NCBI GenBank assembly: GCA_023150935.1
Contig: JAKLJW010000007.1
Location: 62,001-126,000, forward strand
Length of the DNA stretch: 64,000 nucleotides
Direction: 5' to 3'
DNA from: Candidatus Binatia bacterium
GTDB lineage: Bacteria > Desulfobacterota > Binatia > HRBIN30
Shown: positions 1-8,451 of the stretch, piece by piece
Layout of the letters: the number at the start of each line of letters is the position of its first letter
Position numbering within the stretch: the first letter of the stretch is position 1
Notes under the pieces: generated by a model
Told to the model about the DNA's origin: nothing
Databases searched by the model: none
What the model saw: the letters and a program-made list of their open reading frames with translations, nothing else
Position numbers and translations under genes: made by a program

Positions 1-924
1 ACCAATGGCGTAGGCGAGCTGGACTTCGCAGCGTTGGGCGAGGCCGGCGGCGACGATGTTCTTCGCAACATAGCGCGCCACGTACGCCGCGCTGCGGTCG
101 ACCTTGCTCGGATCCTTGCCCGAGAACGCGCCGCCGCCGTGACGGCCATAGCCCCCGTAAGTGTCGACGATGATCTTGCGTCCGGTCAGGCCGCAGTCGC
201 CGACCGGACCGCCAACCACGAAACGGCCGGTGGGGTTCACGAAGTACTTGGTCTTCGCGTCGAGATACTGCGCCGGGAGCACCTTGCGGATGACCTCCTC
301 GGTTACGACCTCGGTAAGGGTGGCATGGTCGACATCGTGGCTGTGCTGGGTCGACACCACGACCGCGTCGATGCGATGCGGTCGCCCGTTACGGTACTCT
401 ACGGTCACCTGCGATTTGGCATCGGGCCGCAGGAACCCGTACCGCCCCGCCTTGCGCACTGCGGCGAGGTGAGCGACCAGGTGATGAGCGAGCGTGATCG
501 GCATCGGCATCAGCTCCGGCGTCTCGTCGCACGCAAACCCGAACATCAGGCCCTGATCGCCGGCGCCCTGCTCCTTGTGGAGTCCTTCGCCCTCGGTTAC
601 GCCCTGGGAAATGTCCGGCGATTGCCGGTCGATGGCGGTGAGGACCGCGCAGGTGTCGGCATCGAAGCCGACGTCCGAGGACGTGTAACCGATCTCGCGA
701 ATCGTCCCGCGGACGATTTCTGGATACGAAACCTGGGCCCTGGTGGTAATCTCGCCCGCAACCACCACCATGCCGGTTTTCGTTAGGCTCTCGCAGGCGA
801 CGCGGCTATCGGGGTCGATCGCCAGCAAGGCGTCGAGGACGGCGTCCGAAATCTGATCGCACATCTTGTCCGGGTGTCCCTCGGAAACGGATTCCGAGGT
901 AAACAGGAAATCCTTCAATGCCAT
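1..924 (-). CDS. metK: S-adenosylmethionine synthetase, 3' end outside window
   Basis: Makes S-adenosylmethionine from methionine and ATP in the cytoplasm. The N-terminus reads [20 protein letters not shown], the hallmark of MetK, with the ATP-binding SEGHPDK segment, and the frame stays open to base 1, so about 308 of the usual 380-400 residues are present. The ATG at 924 is preceded on the minus strand by GGAGGAG about six bases upstream, which fixes the start. It is the last gene of the minus-strand lptC-rpoN-pts run, 120 bases after the HPr gene. That leader is long enough to hold its own promoter, but I could not recognise a known SAM riboswitch in it. Identification is very secure. Confidence 0.97.
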   Translation of the reverse strand, partial: MALKDFLFTSESVSEGHPDKMCDQISDAVLDALLAIDPDSRVACESLTKTGMVVVAGEITTRAQVSYPEIVRGTIREIGYTSSDVGFDADTCAVLTAIDRQSPDISQGVTEGEGLHKEQGAGDQGLMFGFACDETPELMPMPITLAHHLVAHLAAVRKAGRYGFLRPDAKSQVTVEYRNGRPHRIDAVVVSTQHSHDVDHATLTEVVTEEVIRKVLPAQYLDAKTKYFVNPTGRFVVGGPVGDCGLTGRKIIVDTYGGYGRHGGGAFSGKDPSKVDRSAAYVARYVAKNIVAAGLAQRCEVQLAYAIG

Positions 925-1044
925 GTGTGCTCCTCCGCTGTGGGGTAGCCGATGCGTTAACGGCGTTCGGGTGTTTGCTGGCGCCCGCCTGATCACGTAC
1001 CGCGAACCAGAAATAGTACAAGCGCGAGCGCTCAAGCAAGGCCG
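925..1044 (-). promoter_or_regulatory. metK leader region
   Basis: This 120-base gap between the HPr stop and metK contains, on the minus strand, TTGACG, a separate TTGCTT and a downstream TACTAT hexamer, but their spacings (24 and 15 bases) are not ideal for a sigma-70 promoter. Some GC-rich stretches could pair. No SAM-I, SAM-II or SAM-SAH riboswitch core could be matched by eye. A metK promoter here is possible but weakly supported. Confidence 0.25.
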
Positions 1045-1323
1045 TCAATCCTCGTTAAACTTCTGTTCGAACAGGGCTTCAACGGCGGCCAGGGCCGCGG
1101 CGGCGTCGGGGCCCGAGCAGGTGACGTCGAGCCAGGTACCGATATCGGCGCCAAGGCTCATGACTCCGAGGATGCTGCGTCCGTCGACGGTCGTGCCGTC
1201 CCTAGACAGCTCGACCGCGGCCTCGAACGGGAGCACTGCCTGCACCACCTGCGCCGCCGCACGGGCATGGAGCCCGAGCTTGTTCTTGACTTCGAGGCGC
1301 TTCGAGATGCTCTCGTTATTCAT
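1045..1323 (-). CDS. HPr-like phosphocarrier (PTS-Ntr NPr)
   Basis: Small phosphocarrier that passes phosphate from enzyme I(Ntr) to the downstream EIIA(Ntr). The protein (92 residues from this ATG) has the phospho-histidine segment KLGLHARAA with His19, and the DGRSILGVMSLG segment around the conserved regulatory serine, both diagnostic of HPr. The frame can be read 30 bases further upstream (to 1353), but those extra residues have no counterpart in HPr proteins, so the internal ATG at 1323 is preferred; no strong ribosome-binding site decides it. It follows ptsN, as in many proteobacteria, but rapZ, usually between or beside them, is absent. Confidence 0.93.
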   Translation of the reverse strand: MNNESISKRLEVKNKLGLHARAAAQVVQAVLPFEAAVELSRDGTTVDGRSILGVMSLGADIGTWLDVTCSGPDAAAALAAVEALFEQKFNED

Positions 1324-1416
1324 CGCTGCATCGAGCCCGGCCAGGCTGTCCACCGCATCCGCGGCGACAACCGGGGCCCCGCGCGGGCGTCGGGGGCGAG
1401 GGCGTCCCTGCGGTAC

Positions 1417-1878
1417 TCAGTACTTGTCGTCCTCTTCCCGAATGATGCGATACAGTTCTTCTCGATTCGGCGCCGCCAGCAACCGCTCTCGAAAGCCCGG
1501 GTCCTTCAGCAACCGGGACACCCGCGCCAGGGCCTTGAGGTGCTGCCCGACCGAATCCTCCGGCGCGACCAGGACAAAGATCAAGCGCGTCGGCTTGCCG
1601 TCGAGGGACTGAAAATCGACGCCGCCACGATGTCTGCCGAACGCGGCCAGCACGGTGGAAAGCCCCCCGAGCTTGCCGTGTGGTATGGCGGTACCGTCCC
1701 CGATTGCAGTGCTGCCGAGACGCTCGCGCTCCCAAAGGACCGCGTTCAACTGCGTAGCGTCGATCTGTGGATACGCGGTCGCGACGTGCTCGCAGAGTTC
1801 GCCGAGCACGGCGCTCTTGTCGACTCCTTGCAGCTCCGCGACGACCAGGGATTCCGGCAGGATTTCCGTCAGTTTCAT
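1417..1878 (-). CDS. ptsN: PTS-Ntr EIIA component
   Basis: Regulatory EIIA(Ntr) protein of the nitrogen PTS; its phosphorylation state controls potassium transport, carbon/nitrogen balance and other partners rather than sugar uptake. The 153-residue length is typical. The phosphorylatable histidine is His67 in GTAIPHGKL, and the family segment AFGRHRGGVDFQSLDG follows. It sits between hpf and the HPr gene on the same strand, the canonical rpoN-hpf-ptsN-HPr order, so the two phosphotransfer partners are almost certainly co-transcribed. The enzyme I(Ntr) gene ptsP is not in the window. Confidence 0.95.
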   Translation of the reverse strand: MKLTEILPESLVVAELQGVDKSAVLGELCEHVATAYPQIDATQLNAVLWERERLGSTAIGDGTAIPHGKLGGLSTVLAAFGRHRGGVDFQSLDGKPTRLIFVLVAPEDSVGQHLKALARVSRLLKDPGFRERLLAAPNREELYRIIREEDDKY

Positions 1879-1936
1879 GGCGATACGGTCCCCCGGGTCG
1901 CGCTGGCCGCGGCCCCGGGCGCGGGTCGTGCGCAGA

Positions 1937-2458
1937 TCACGACAACTCCGGCACCAGCAGGCCGAAACCGCCGTCCTTGCGGCGGTAGAGCAAACTCACG
2001 GCGTCGGTGCTGGCATTTCGGAACAACAGGAAGTCCCGGTTGGCACGACCGAACTGGAGCACGGCTTCTTCGATTGACATGGGTTTCACCGCAACGCGCT
2101 GGGTGCGGATACCGGCCGGACGCGGCGACGGCCCGGCGGCTGGGGTAGCGCGGGGCCGCGTGCCAGCCCCTTTGCGTTCACGGATCTTCTCGGCGCGGCG
2201 CTTCACCTGCCGCACCAGTTTGTCGACGGCGAGATCGATCGCCGAGTACAGATCGTCCGTCTCTTCCGTCGCGGTCGTGTTCACATGATCGGCCGACACC
2301 TGCACTTCGGCAACATGGCGCCGCTTCACGACCGACAGTATCACGTGTGCCTCGGCGGCTCCGCGCAGCAGTTTCCCCACGCGGCGCAGCTTCGCTTCGG
2401 CGTGCCGGCGCAGGCCGTCGCTCGGGTCGACGTGTCGAAAGGTCACCATCACGTGCAT
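1937..2458 (-). CDS. hpf: Ribosome hibernation-promoting factor, long form
   Basis: Binds the 30S subunit and drives ribosome dimerisation in stationary phase. The 173 residues contain the N-terminal S30AE/YfiA domain (roughly 1-100, starting MHVMVTFRHV), a low-complexity arginine/proline linker, and a C-terminal dimerisation domain (about 122-173) containing KPMSIEEAVLQF and ending in GLLVPE. The tail makes it the long form, which can form 100S dimers without RMF. A GGGGAG site lies six bases before the ATG. The gene starts 20 bases after rpoN, in the standard sigma-54 cluster. Confidence 0.95.
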   Translation of the reverse strand: MHVMVTFRHVDPSDGLRRHAEAKLRRVGKLLRGAAEAHVILSVVKRRHVAEVQVSADHVNTTATEETDDLYSAIDLAVDKLVRQVKRRAEKIRERKGAGTRPRATPAAGPSPRPAGIRTQRVAVKPMSIEEAVLQFGRANRDFLLFRNASTDAVSLLYRRKDGGFGLLVPELS

Positions 2459-2478
2459 GCAGAACTCCCCGCCACCGC

Positions 2479-3972
2479 TCAGAAGGCCCGCCGCCGTTTC
2501 GACGACGGCAGGACGCCCATCATCTCGCGATACTTGGCCACGGTGCGGCGGGCGATCTCGACACGCTCGGCACTGAGCATCTTGGCGATCTCCTGATCGC
2601 TATAGGGCTTCTCGGGCTTTTCCTGACTGATGATGGCGCGGATGCGATCCTTGACGCTCTCCGCCGACACCTCGTCGCCGTCGGCACACTGCAAACTCGA
2701 CGTAAAGAAAAACTTGAGTTCGTAGGTGCCCTGCGGCGTATGAACGTACTTGTTGGCGGTGGCGCGACTGACGGTCGACTCGTGCATCTCGATATCCATT
2801 GCGACGTCCTTCAGGACCAGCGGTTTGAGTTGGCTGATGCCGTAGTCGAAGAACTCGCGTTGAAACCGAACGATACTCGACGTGACGAGGAACAGCGTGC
2901 GTTGGCGCTGCTGGATGCTCTTGATGAGCCACTGTGCGGCCCGCATCTTCTCCTGAATGTAACGCTTCGCGTCGGTCTGCGGTGCCTCGGTAAGCACGCG
3001 CCGGTAGAACTGGCTGACGCGCAGTCGGGGAAGGCCTTCGTCGTTGAGGGTGACCACCCACTCGTCCCCGACCTTCTGCACGAAGACGTCGGGCGTGATG
3101 TAGCGGATATCGCCGTCGCCGAAGTTGCGGCCCGGCTTGGGTTCGAGAGCCGCGATCTCGTGGGCCGCGGCGACGACCTCCTCGATGGTCGCGCCCAGCT
3201 CCCTGGCAATCCGATCGTAGCGTTTCGTTTCCAGCAGCGGCAGGGCGTCGCGCACTATGCGCACCGCCAGCGAGTCGCCCTCGCCGCGCGCGCGGAGCTG
3301 TATCAACAGGCACTCGCGCAGATCGCGTGCGCCGACCCCGGGCGGGTCGAGTTCCTGGATGCGCGTTAGCACCCGTTCGACCACATCGTATTCCTCGCCG
3401 GTCTGAAAGGCGATGTCTTCGATAGGCACCTGCAGGTAGCCGTCGCCGTCGAGGTTGCCGATCATGATGGCAGCGGCGGCTTCTTCCTGCGGCGAGAGGC
3501 CGGACATGCGTAATTGCCAGGTGAGATGTTCGGTGAGCGACGTTGCGCGTGTCAGGACGTTCTCGAGCGCGGGGCGCTTGTCCTCGTCGTAATCGGCCGC
3601 CGCCGCGGTCGCACCATGAAAGTCGTTGCTGTAATTCTCGAGATAGTCCTTCCAGTCGATCTCGCGCATGTTGCCCGCGTCGACCTGGAGCTCGCTGGTC
3701 GTATCGCGTTGCGGCAACTCTGCCGGCCATTCGTCGGCCGGTGTTCCGTCGGCTTCCGGCGCGGTGTCGACGCGCGGGGCGGGCGTTTCTTCGATGGTGT
3801 CGAGGCCCTCTTCGAGGATTGGGTTCTCCTTCAGCTCCTCGTCGATCAGGGTCTCGAGCTCGGCGCGCGACACCTGCAATATCTTGATTGCCTGGCGCAG
3901 CTGCGGCGTCATGATGAGCTGCGTTTGCAGCCCGACCCGCTGCGTCAGCGACATTCGTTGTTCGGCAGCCAT
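2479..3972 (-). CDS. rpoN: RNA polymerase sigma-54 factor
   Basis: Sigma factor for -24/-12 promoters, which needs AAA+ activators; commonly controls nitrogen metabolism, motility and stress genes. The 497-residue protein begins with the glutamine-rich activator-interacting region (LQTQLIMTPQLRQAIKILQ) and an acidic region II around residues 60-120, and carries the RpoN box ARRTVAKYRE at residues 474-483, which reads the -24 element. It starts eight bases after lptB, so the two are translationally close. No activator gene or convincing -24/-12 promoter was found in this window. Confidence 0.98.
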   Translation of the reverse strand: MAAEQRMSLTQRVGLQTQLIMTPQLRQAIKILQVSRAELETLIDEELKENPILEEGLDTIEETPAPRVDTAPEADGTPADEWPAELPQRDTTSELQVDAGNMREIDWKDYLENYSNDFHGATAAAADYDEDKRPALENVLTRATSLTEHLTWQLRMSGLSPQEEAAAAIMIGNLDGDGYLQVPIEDIAFQTGEEYDVVERVLTRIQELDPPGVGARDLRECLLIQLRARGEGDSLAVRIVRDALPLLETKRYDRIARELGATIEEVVAAAHEIAALEPKPGRNFGDGDIRYITPDVFVQKVGDEWVVTLNDEGLPRLRVSQFYRRVLTEAPQTDAKRYIQEKMRAAQWLIKSIQQRQRTLFLVTSSIVRFQREFFDYGISQLKPLVLKDVAMDIEMHESTVSRATANKYVHTPQGTYELKFFFTSSLQCADGDEVSAESVKDRIRAIISQEKPEKPYSDQEIAKMLSAERVEIARRTVAKYREMMGVLPSSKRRRAF

Positions 3973-3980
3973 GATCGTCG

Positions 3981-4727
3981 TTACAGCGTGAAGCCTTCTC
4001 CCAGATATAACTGCCGGGCCCGTGGGCTCGACGCGATTTCCTGCGGCGACCCTTCCTCGAGGACGACGCCGTCACTCAGTATATAGGCTCGGCTGCAAAT
4101 CCCCAAGGTCTCGCGCACGTTGTGGTCGGTGACCAGGATCCCGATTCCTCGATCTTTCAACTGCGCCACTATGCTCTGAATGTCCAGTATCGCAAGCGGA
4201 TCGATACCGGCAAACGGTTCGTCGAGCAACATAAAGCTGGGCGACATGACCAGTGCGCGGGTGATCTCCAAACGGCGGCGCTCGCCGCCGGAAAGCGCAT
4301 AGGCGCGGCTGCGTGCCAGGTGGGCGATGCCAAGTTCGTTCAGCAGCCCCTGCAGCCGCTCGGCGCGTTCCTCGCGGGTCAGCGGCAGGGTCTCCAGGAT
4401 GGCGAGGATATTCTGCTCGACGGTGAGCTTGCGAAACACCGAGGGTTCCTGGGGCAGGTAGCTGATCCCCTTGCGGGCGCGCACGTACATGGGATCGTCG
4501 GTAACGTCGGCGCCGTTGAGGTGTACGGTCCCCGAGTCGGGCCGGATCAAGCCGACCATCGCGTAGAAAGTCGTCGTCTTGCCGGCGCCGTTGGGCCCGA
4601 GCAACCCGACGACCTCGCCGGCACTCACCTGCAACGACACCGAGCGCAGGATCTCGCGGCCACCGAGGCGCTTGCACAACTTGTCGGCGGCAAGCACCCC
4701 TGCCGCGCCAGATTGCCCGGCCGTCAT
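3981..4727 (-). CDS. lptB: LPS export ABC transporter ATP-binding protein
   Basis: ATPase that powers lipopolysaccharide extraction by LptFG and transport over the LptC-LptA bridge. At 248 residues it is family length. It shows Walker A (GPNGAGKTT), the signature LSGGERRRLEI, Walker B (FMLLDEPFAGID) and the H-loop histidine in LVTDHNVRET. The ATG at 4727 overlaps the lptA stop as ATGA, a sign of coupled translation; the frame is open further upstream but that would lie inside lptA. Gene order lptC-lptA-lptB-rpoN is the standard proteobacterial arrangement. Confidence 0.97.
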   Translation of the reverse strand: MTAGQSGAAGVLAADKLCKRLGGREILRSVSLQVSAGEVVGLLGPNGAGKTTTFYAMVGLIRPDSGTVHLNGADVTDDPMYVRARKGISYLPQEPSVFRKLTVEQNILAILETLPLTREERAERLQGLLNELGIAHLARSRAYALSGGERRRLEITRALVMSPSFMLLDEPFAGIDPLAILDIQSIVAQLKDRGIGILVTDHNVRETLGICSRAYILSDGVVLEEGSPQEIASSPRARQLYLGEGFTL

Positions 4728-5299
4728 GGCGTCGGCGTGGCGCCCTCGGCGGGCGGGTAGAGGACCGCTCGTACGCGGCCGCTCCCGCCTTCGATGACGC
4801 TGCGCTCCTCGTCGAGATAAACCACCACGCGGTCGCCACTCACCTCGTTCTGTCCGTCGTGCAGCACTGCGTTGTCGCTCAGGACAACCGTGCGCGCGGT
4901 CTGGTCGAACACCGCCCTGCCGGCCGTGGCCCAGCGCTCGCCCTTGGACATGCGAACATTGCCCGCGGCGATGACCTCCTTGACCTTCTCGGCGCCGTCG
5001 AGCGCCAGGGCCACGGTCAGCGTGTCGCTTTGCAGTCGCAAATCGCCCTGGGTCGCCACCACGGCGCCGCGGTAAGTGAGAACGCGGGTCTTGTAATCGA
5101 AGTCGAGCGCATCCGAGGTGACCGCGATCGGCTCGCGGCCCGACGAGAAGGCCAGCGCGTCCAGGAGCGGATCGCGCGGGGTGGGCCGCGCCGACGGCTC
5201 CGGCTGCGCGGCGGTAATCCGCCCGGCGCCCACGGCCGCGGCCACCACCAGCAGGGCGGCCAGCGCCCACCGCCGCCGCGCTCCCGACTCATGCCGCAT
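4724..5299 (-). CDS. lptA: LPS transport periplasmic bridge protein
   Basis: Periplasmic OstA-family protein forming the beta-jellyroll bridge that carries lipopolysaccharide to the outer membrane. The 191 residues start with a hydrophobic signal segment (about residues 10-30: WALAALLVVAAAVGAG) followed by an OstA/LptA repeat region with ALDFDYKTRVLTYRGAVVAT and GNVRMSKGERWATAG. It overlaps lptC by 11 bases and lptB by four, so the three lpt genes are translationally coupled. Confidence 0.93.
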   Translation of the reverse strand: MRHESGARRRWALAALLVVAAAVGAGRITAAQPEPSARPTPRDPLLDALAFSSGREPIAVTSDALDFDYKTRVLTYRGAVVATQGDLRLQSDTLTVALALDGAEKVKEVIAAGNVRMSKGERWATAGRAVFDQTARTVVLSDNAVLHDGQNEVSGDRVVVYLDEERSVIEGGSGRVRAVLYPPAEGATPTP

Positions 5300-5909
5300 C
5301 GTCGCCGCCCGGATCAGGAGACGCGCCGCGGGGTTCGGTGGCCGGATTGAGACGCATCGACACCTGCCGCAGGATCGTCAGGCGCTGCGCCGCCACGTCG
5401 ACCTCCATGCCCTCCCCTTCGAGCTCGAGCGCCGAACCGCGCACCGTGATCCGCCCCGGCGCGTCAATGCGCTCGCGGGCATGGTCGTACCGCGCTTCGT
5501 CGGCGCGGACTTCGTAATCGGCAAGTTGCACACGGATGTCGCCCCGTAGTTCGACGGCTATCACGTCGCGCCCGTCGAGAACGATCCGGCCCTCCTGTCC
5601 CCGCAACCCCACCGTTCGTCCGTCCTCGAGATGCCATTCGACGACGGCGTCCTTGACCACCACGGTACTGTCGCCTTCGAAAAACGACCCTTCTCTGGCA
5701 GCAACTTCCCAGACTGTCCGTCCGTTCTGGACCTTGACGCGGCGGAAGTCCCTGATGTGTTGCGTCACCCCCGGCAGGGCCTCGATCCCGTGCTTCAGGA
5801 GCACCTCGGGCCGCAGCAGGATGGTACGCGCCACCAGCGCAGTCACCCCACCGAGCAACAGGAGCACCAGTGCGAGGACCGCCCATCGCAAGCGTTTCCG
5901 CAAACCCAT
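5289..5909 (-). CDS. lptC: LPS export protein LptC
   Basis: Single-pass inner-membrane protein linking the LptBFG transporter to LptA. From the ATG at 5909 it is 206 residues, with one N-terminal membrane helix (about residues 7-30, WAVLALVLLLLGGVTALVA) and a periplasmic LptC/YrbK beta domain. The open frame extends 37 codons upstream, but those residues look unlike LptC and the shorter start puts the anchor at the N-terminus as in the family. It is the first gene of the minus-strand run; the usual upstream kdsD/kdsC genes are missing, and cspA is divergent instead. Confidence 0.9.
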   Translation of the reverse strand: MGLRKRLRWAVLALVLLLLGGVTALVARTILLRPEVLLKHGIEALPGVTQHIRDFRRVKVQNGRTVWEVAAREGSFFEGDSTVVVKDAVVEWHLEDGRTVGLRGQEGRIVLDGRDVIAVELRGDIRVQLADYEVRADEARYDHARERIDAPGRITVRGSALELEGEGMEVDVAAQRLTILRQVSMRLNPATEPRGASPDPGGDDAA

Positions 5910-6191
5910 TAGCCCAGAAGATACGCCGCAGCGACGGCGGACCTCGTTACGTACCACCCGGTTTTTCGGCTGTAAAGGCGATCGTCCTCGATGTGAAAAG
6001 ACGAAGAATTCCTGTTGCACAGGCGCGTGAGGCCGTGGTATGTCGCGCGCCGTTTCGACGAAAGGTACCGGGCGTCAAGGTACCGCCGTAGCAGATGTGG
6101 GGTCTGCCCGACACCGACACTCGACGGCCTGCCCGTTCGGCCTTTCCTGGGAACATAACGATTTCTCCTTTGGGTAAAGGGGGACAGCAGC
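5910..6191. promoter_or_regulatory. Divergent lptC/cspA intergenic region with long csp leader
   Basis: This 282-base gap must hold promoters for lptC (minus) and the cold-shock gene (plus). I see no clear -35/-10 pair. Two GGTACC palindromes at 6064-6069 and 6079-6084 could pair with each other. A ribosome-binding site AAAGGGGG lies eight bases before the cspA ATG. A long structured leader is usual for cold-shock genes, but the thermosensor role here is inference. Confidence 0.35.
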
Positions 6192-6395
6192 ATGGTCCAG
6201 GGCACCGTCAAGTGGTTCAACGGGCAAAAGGGTTACGGTTTCATCACCAAGGATGACGGACAAGACGTGTTCGTGCATTACTCGGCGATCAACGGGAAGG
6301 GCTTCCGCTCTCTCGACGAGGGCCAGCGGGTGGAGTTCGAAATCACCCAGGGGCCCAAGGGTCTCCAGGCCTCGAACGTCAACAAAGTGGTCTAG
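6192..6395 (+). CDS. Cold-shock domain RNA chaperone
   Basis: A 67-residue CspA-family protein that binds single-stranded RNA or DNA and prevents secondary structure. It contains the KWFN start, RNP1 (KGYGFI) and RNP2 (VFVHY) motifs of the five-stranded cold-shock barrel and ends normally. It has its own AAAGGGGG ribosome-binding site and a long leader. Whether it is cold-induced or growth-phase controlled cannot be told. It is monocistronic by its context; the next gene starts 120 bases on. Confidence 0.97.
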   Translation: MVQGTVKWFNGQKGYGFITKDDGQDVFVHYSAINGKGFRSLDEGQRVEFEITQGPKGLQASNVNKVV

Positions 6396-6515
6396 GCCAC
6401 ACCACCGGGCGGTGGACGCGGAACTCGCCGCCCGGGTGCAGACCATGAGCGCCACTCCGCGCGTGGAATTGCGTCGGGCCGTATCGCCCGGCGGCGGTCG
6501 TTCGCGCACCGTGTA

Positions 6516-7211
6516 ATGTCCTCCCTTGCAGCCGCGTGGGGAGTTCACCTCTACACCGCCTGCGGAGCCGTGCTGGCGCTGCTGGCGTGGAGTGCCACCA
6601 CGCAGGGGGAGTACGCGCTGGCCTTCGCCTGGATGGCGGTTGCGCTCTGTGTGGATTGCACCGACGGCACCCTGGCACGCCGCTTTCGGGTCAAGGAAGT
6701 ATTGCCGGCGTTCGACGGCGCCCGCCTCGACGACATCGTCGACTATCTCAACTACGTCTTCATACCGTTGTTGCTGGCCATCCACGCCGGGATGTTGCCG
6801 GCCGGCGCGGCCGGGCTGGCCGTCGCGGGCATCCCCCTTCTGGCCAGTGGCTACGGCTTTTGCCAGATTGACGCCAAGACCGACGATCACTTCTTCAAGG
6901 GATTCCCCTCGTACTGGAACGTGGTGGTCTTCTATTTCTACGTTCTGCGCACGCCGGTGTGGTTCAACACCGCAACGCTGGTGTTGCTCTCGGTTCTCGT
7001 CTTCGTACCTCTCAAGTACTTCTACCCCAGCCGCACTCCGACCGCGCGCCGCGCGACATACGTGCTGGGGGCCGTGTGGGCGCTGACCTTCGTCTTGCTC
7101 CTGACCGGCTTTCCGAGACCGCCCCTCTGGCTGGCGTGGTTATCGTTCTTCTTCCCGCTGTATTACCTCGTCATGTCGGTACACCTGCACATCCGCTCGC
7201 AGCGACGCTGA
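6516..7211 (+). CDS. pcs: Phosphatidylcholine synthase
   Basis: Integral membrane CDP-alcohol phosphatidyltransferase predicted to condense CDP-diacylglycerol with choline into phosphatidylcholine and CMP. Residues 50-76 fit exactly the modified motif DG-x2-AR-x12-G-x3-D-x3-D known from bacterial Pcs (D50, G51, A54, R55, G68, D72, D76), rather than the eight-residue spacing of PgsA or PssA. Length (231) and about seven or eight hydrophobic helices also match Pcs. The segment RFRVKEVLPAFDGARLDDIV resembles rhizobial and Legionella Pcs. No ribosome-binding site is obvious before the ATG. The choline would have to be imported; no choline transporter is nearby. Confidence 0.85.
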   Translation: MSSLAAAWGVHLYTACGAVLALLAWSATTQGEYALAFAWMAVALCVDCTDGTLARRFRVKEVLPAFDGARLDDIVDYLNYVFIPLLLAIHAGMLPAGAAGLAVAGIPLLASGYGFCQIDAKTDDHFFKGFPSYWNVVVFYFYVLRTPVWFNTATLVLLSVLVFVPLKYFYPSRTPTARRATYVLGAVWALTFVLLLTGFPRPPLWLAWLSFFFPLYYLVMSVHLHIRSQRR

Positions 7212-7269
7212 TTCTCGATTTTCGCGTTTCTGCGCACGGCGCGAAGAACTTCCCAGATGATCGACGAGC

Positions 7270-7400
7270 AGTACCCACCGTTCGTGCCGAGTAGCGCCAT
7301 CTTTTGAGGCGCGTATCGAGGCACGTCTGGTGCGACCCCTCGATACGGACCCTGAACAAACGGGTCCTACTCGGGGCGAACGGGGAGTTGCGGCCATTGG
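7270..7400. repeat. Intergenic inverted-repeat element (REP-like)
   Basis: The gap between pcs and the M48 peptidase carries two consecutive perfect dyads. CGTATCGAGG (7312-7321) pairs with CCTCGATACG (7338-7347) around a 16-base loop, and GGACCC pairs with GGGTCC in 7348-7368. The flanks TTCGTGCCGAGTAG and CTACTCGGGGCGAACGG are themselves partly complementary, so the whole block can fold into a nested structure. Its wording resembles the widespread intergenic repeats built around GGGCGAACGG found in many bacterial genomes. It could also act as a bidirectional terminator for the convergent genes. Outer bounds are approximate. Confidence 0.6.
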
Positions 7401-7434
7401 GTTGCGCGCGGCAGCCCGCGCCGAGGTACACCCA

Positions 7435-8322
7435 TTACCGGTCGGACGCGGCCGCTGCGTTGGGAATCGGCGGCAGGGGCACGATCCGCGCGGCGGCGTT
7501 CGGCTGATAGTACCGTCTGGCCTCGGGCAGCCAGGCGCGGATCTGGTCCTGGCGAGTGCCGTAACCGGGGTGGGTAGACAGGAACTCTAGAGGTTGCCCG
7601 CCCTCGCTGCGGGCCTCCATGCGCTGCCATAGTGCCAGCGCATACTCGGGTTCGTAGCCCGCCTTGGCCATCAGGATGAGCCCGATGTGATCCGCCTCGC
7701 TCTCCTGCGAACGACTGAAGGGCAGCAGGACGCCGACCTGCGCTCCCAGACCGAAAGCCTGCATGGCCGTGTTCTGCACGGCAGCCGACTGGCCGCCCAG
7801 ACCGATCGCCAGGGCGACGGCGCCAAGCTGCACGAGTTGGGTCTGGCTCATCCGTTCGGCGCCGTGCCGCGCCAGAGCGTGGGCCACTTCGTGCGCCATC
7901 ACGGCCGCCAGTGCTCCGGTGTCCTGGGCCACCGGGAACAAACCCGTGTAAACGGCAACCTTTCCGCCGGGCAGGGCGAACGCATTGACCTGCTTCGGAT
8001 CGTCGATGACGTTGAACTCCCACTGGTACTCGGGCTTGTCGGCCACGGCCGCGATGCGATTGCCGACCTCGACCACCGGCGCGGTCAGCACCGGGTCGCG
8101 CACGATCTCTGCCTTCGAAAGCACCTGCTTGTAGGCGTCGGCACCGAGAGCCATCTCTTCTGCCGCCGACACCATTATCAGCTGCGTGCGATCCGTGTAC
8201 GGCACCGTCGCGCAACCGGCGAACCCGACCAACACGACGGCGACGGCGGCCATCGCGGCGGTTGAACCCGCACGCTGCTTGCCGCCGGCAGGACGTCGTG
8301 CACCGTCCATAGTACGACTCAT
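7435..8322 (-). CDS. M48-family metalloprotease lipoprotein
   Basis: Zinc metalloprotease of the M48 (BepA/YfgC, LoiP-like) family, probably acting in envelope quality control from the periplasmic side of a membrane. The ATG at 8322 gives 295 residues with a lipoprotein signal (LVGFAGC lipobox near residue 35). The zinc site is HEVAH in VMAHEVAHALARHGAERM, with the third ligand likely the glutamate in SRSQESEADHIG. The open frame extends far upstream over ubiA, but those residues are non-homologous. No TPR repeats follow, unlike BepA. Divergent from ubiA with a 129-base gap. Confidence 0.9.
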   Translation of the reverse strand: MSRTMDGARRPAGGKQRAGSTAAMAAVAVVLVGFAGCATVPYTDRTQLIMVSAAEEMALGADAYKQVLSKAEIVRDPVLTAPVVEVGNRIAAVADKPEYQWEFNVIDDPKQVNAFALPGGKVAVYTGLFPVAQDTGALAAVMAHEVAHALARHGAERMSQTQLVQLGAVALAIGLGGQSAAVQNTAMQAFGLGAQVGVLLPFSRSQESEADHIGLILMAKAGYEPEYALALWQRMEARSEGGQPLEFLSTHPGYGTRQDQIRAWLPEARRYYQPNAAARIVPLPPIPNAAAASDR

Positions 8323-8451
8323 GATGCCAATCACTATAGTCCAACCGTCCGCGGGCTGCACGATCGCGCTCTTGCCCGGCAGGGGGAATCGGCTACTCTC
8401 GGGACCCGACGAAGAAACCGGACCGGCGAGGCCGTCGCCAGGGGGAATGCG

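Noticed and set aside
925..1044. SAM riboswitch before metK
   Set aside because: The metK leader shows GC pairing, but I could not match any known SAM or SAH aptamer core; a covariance search would be needed.
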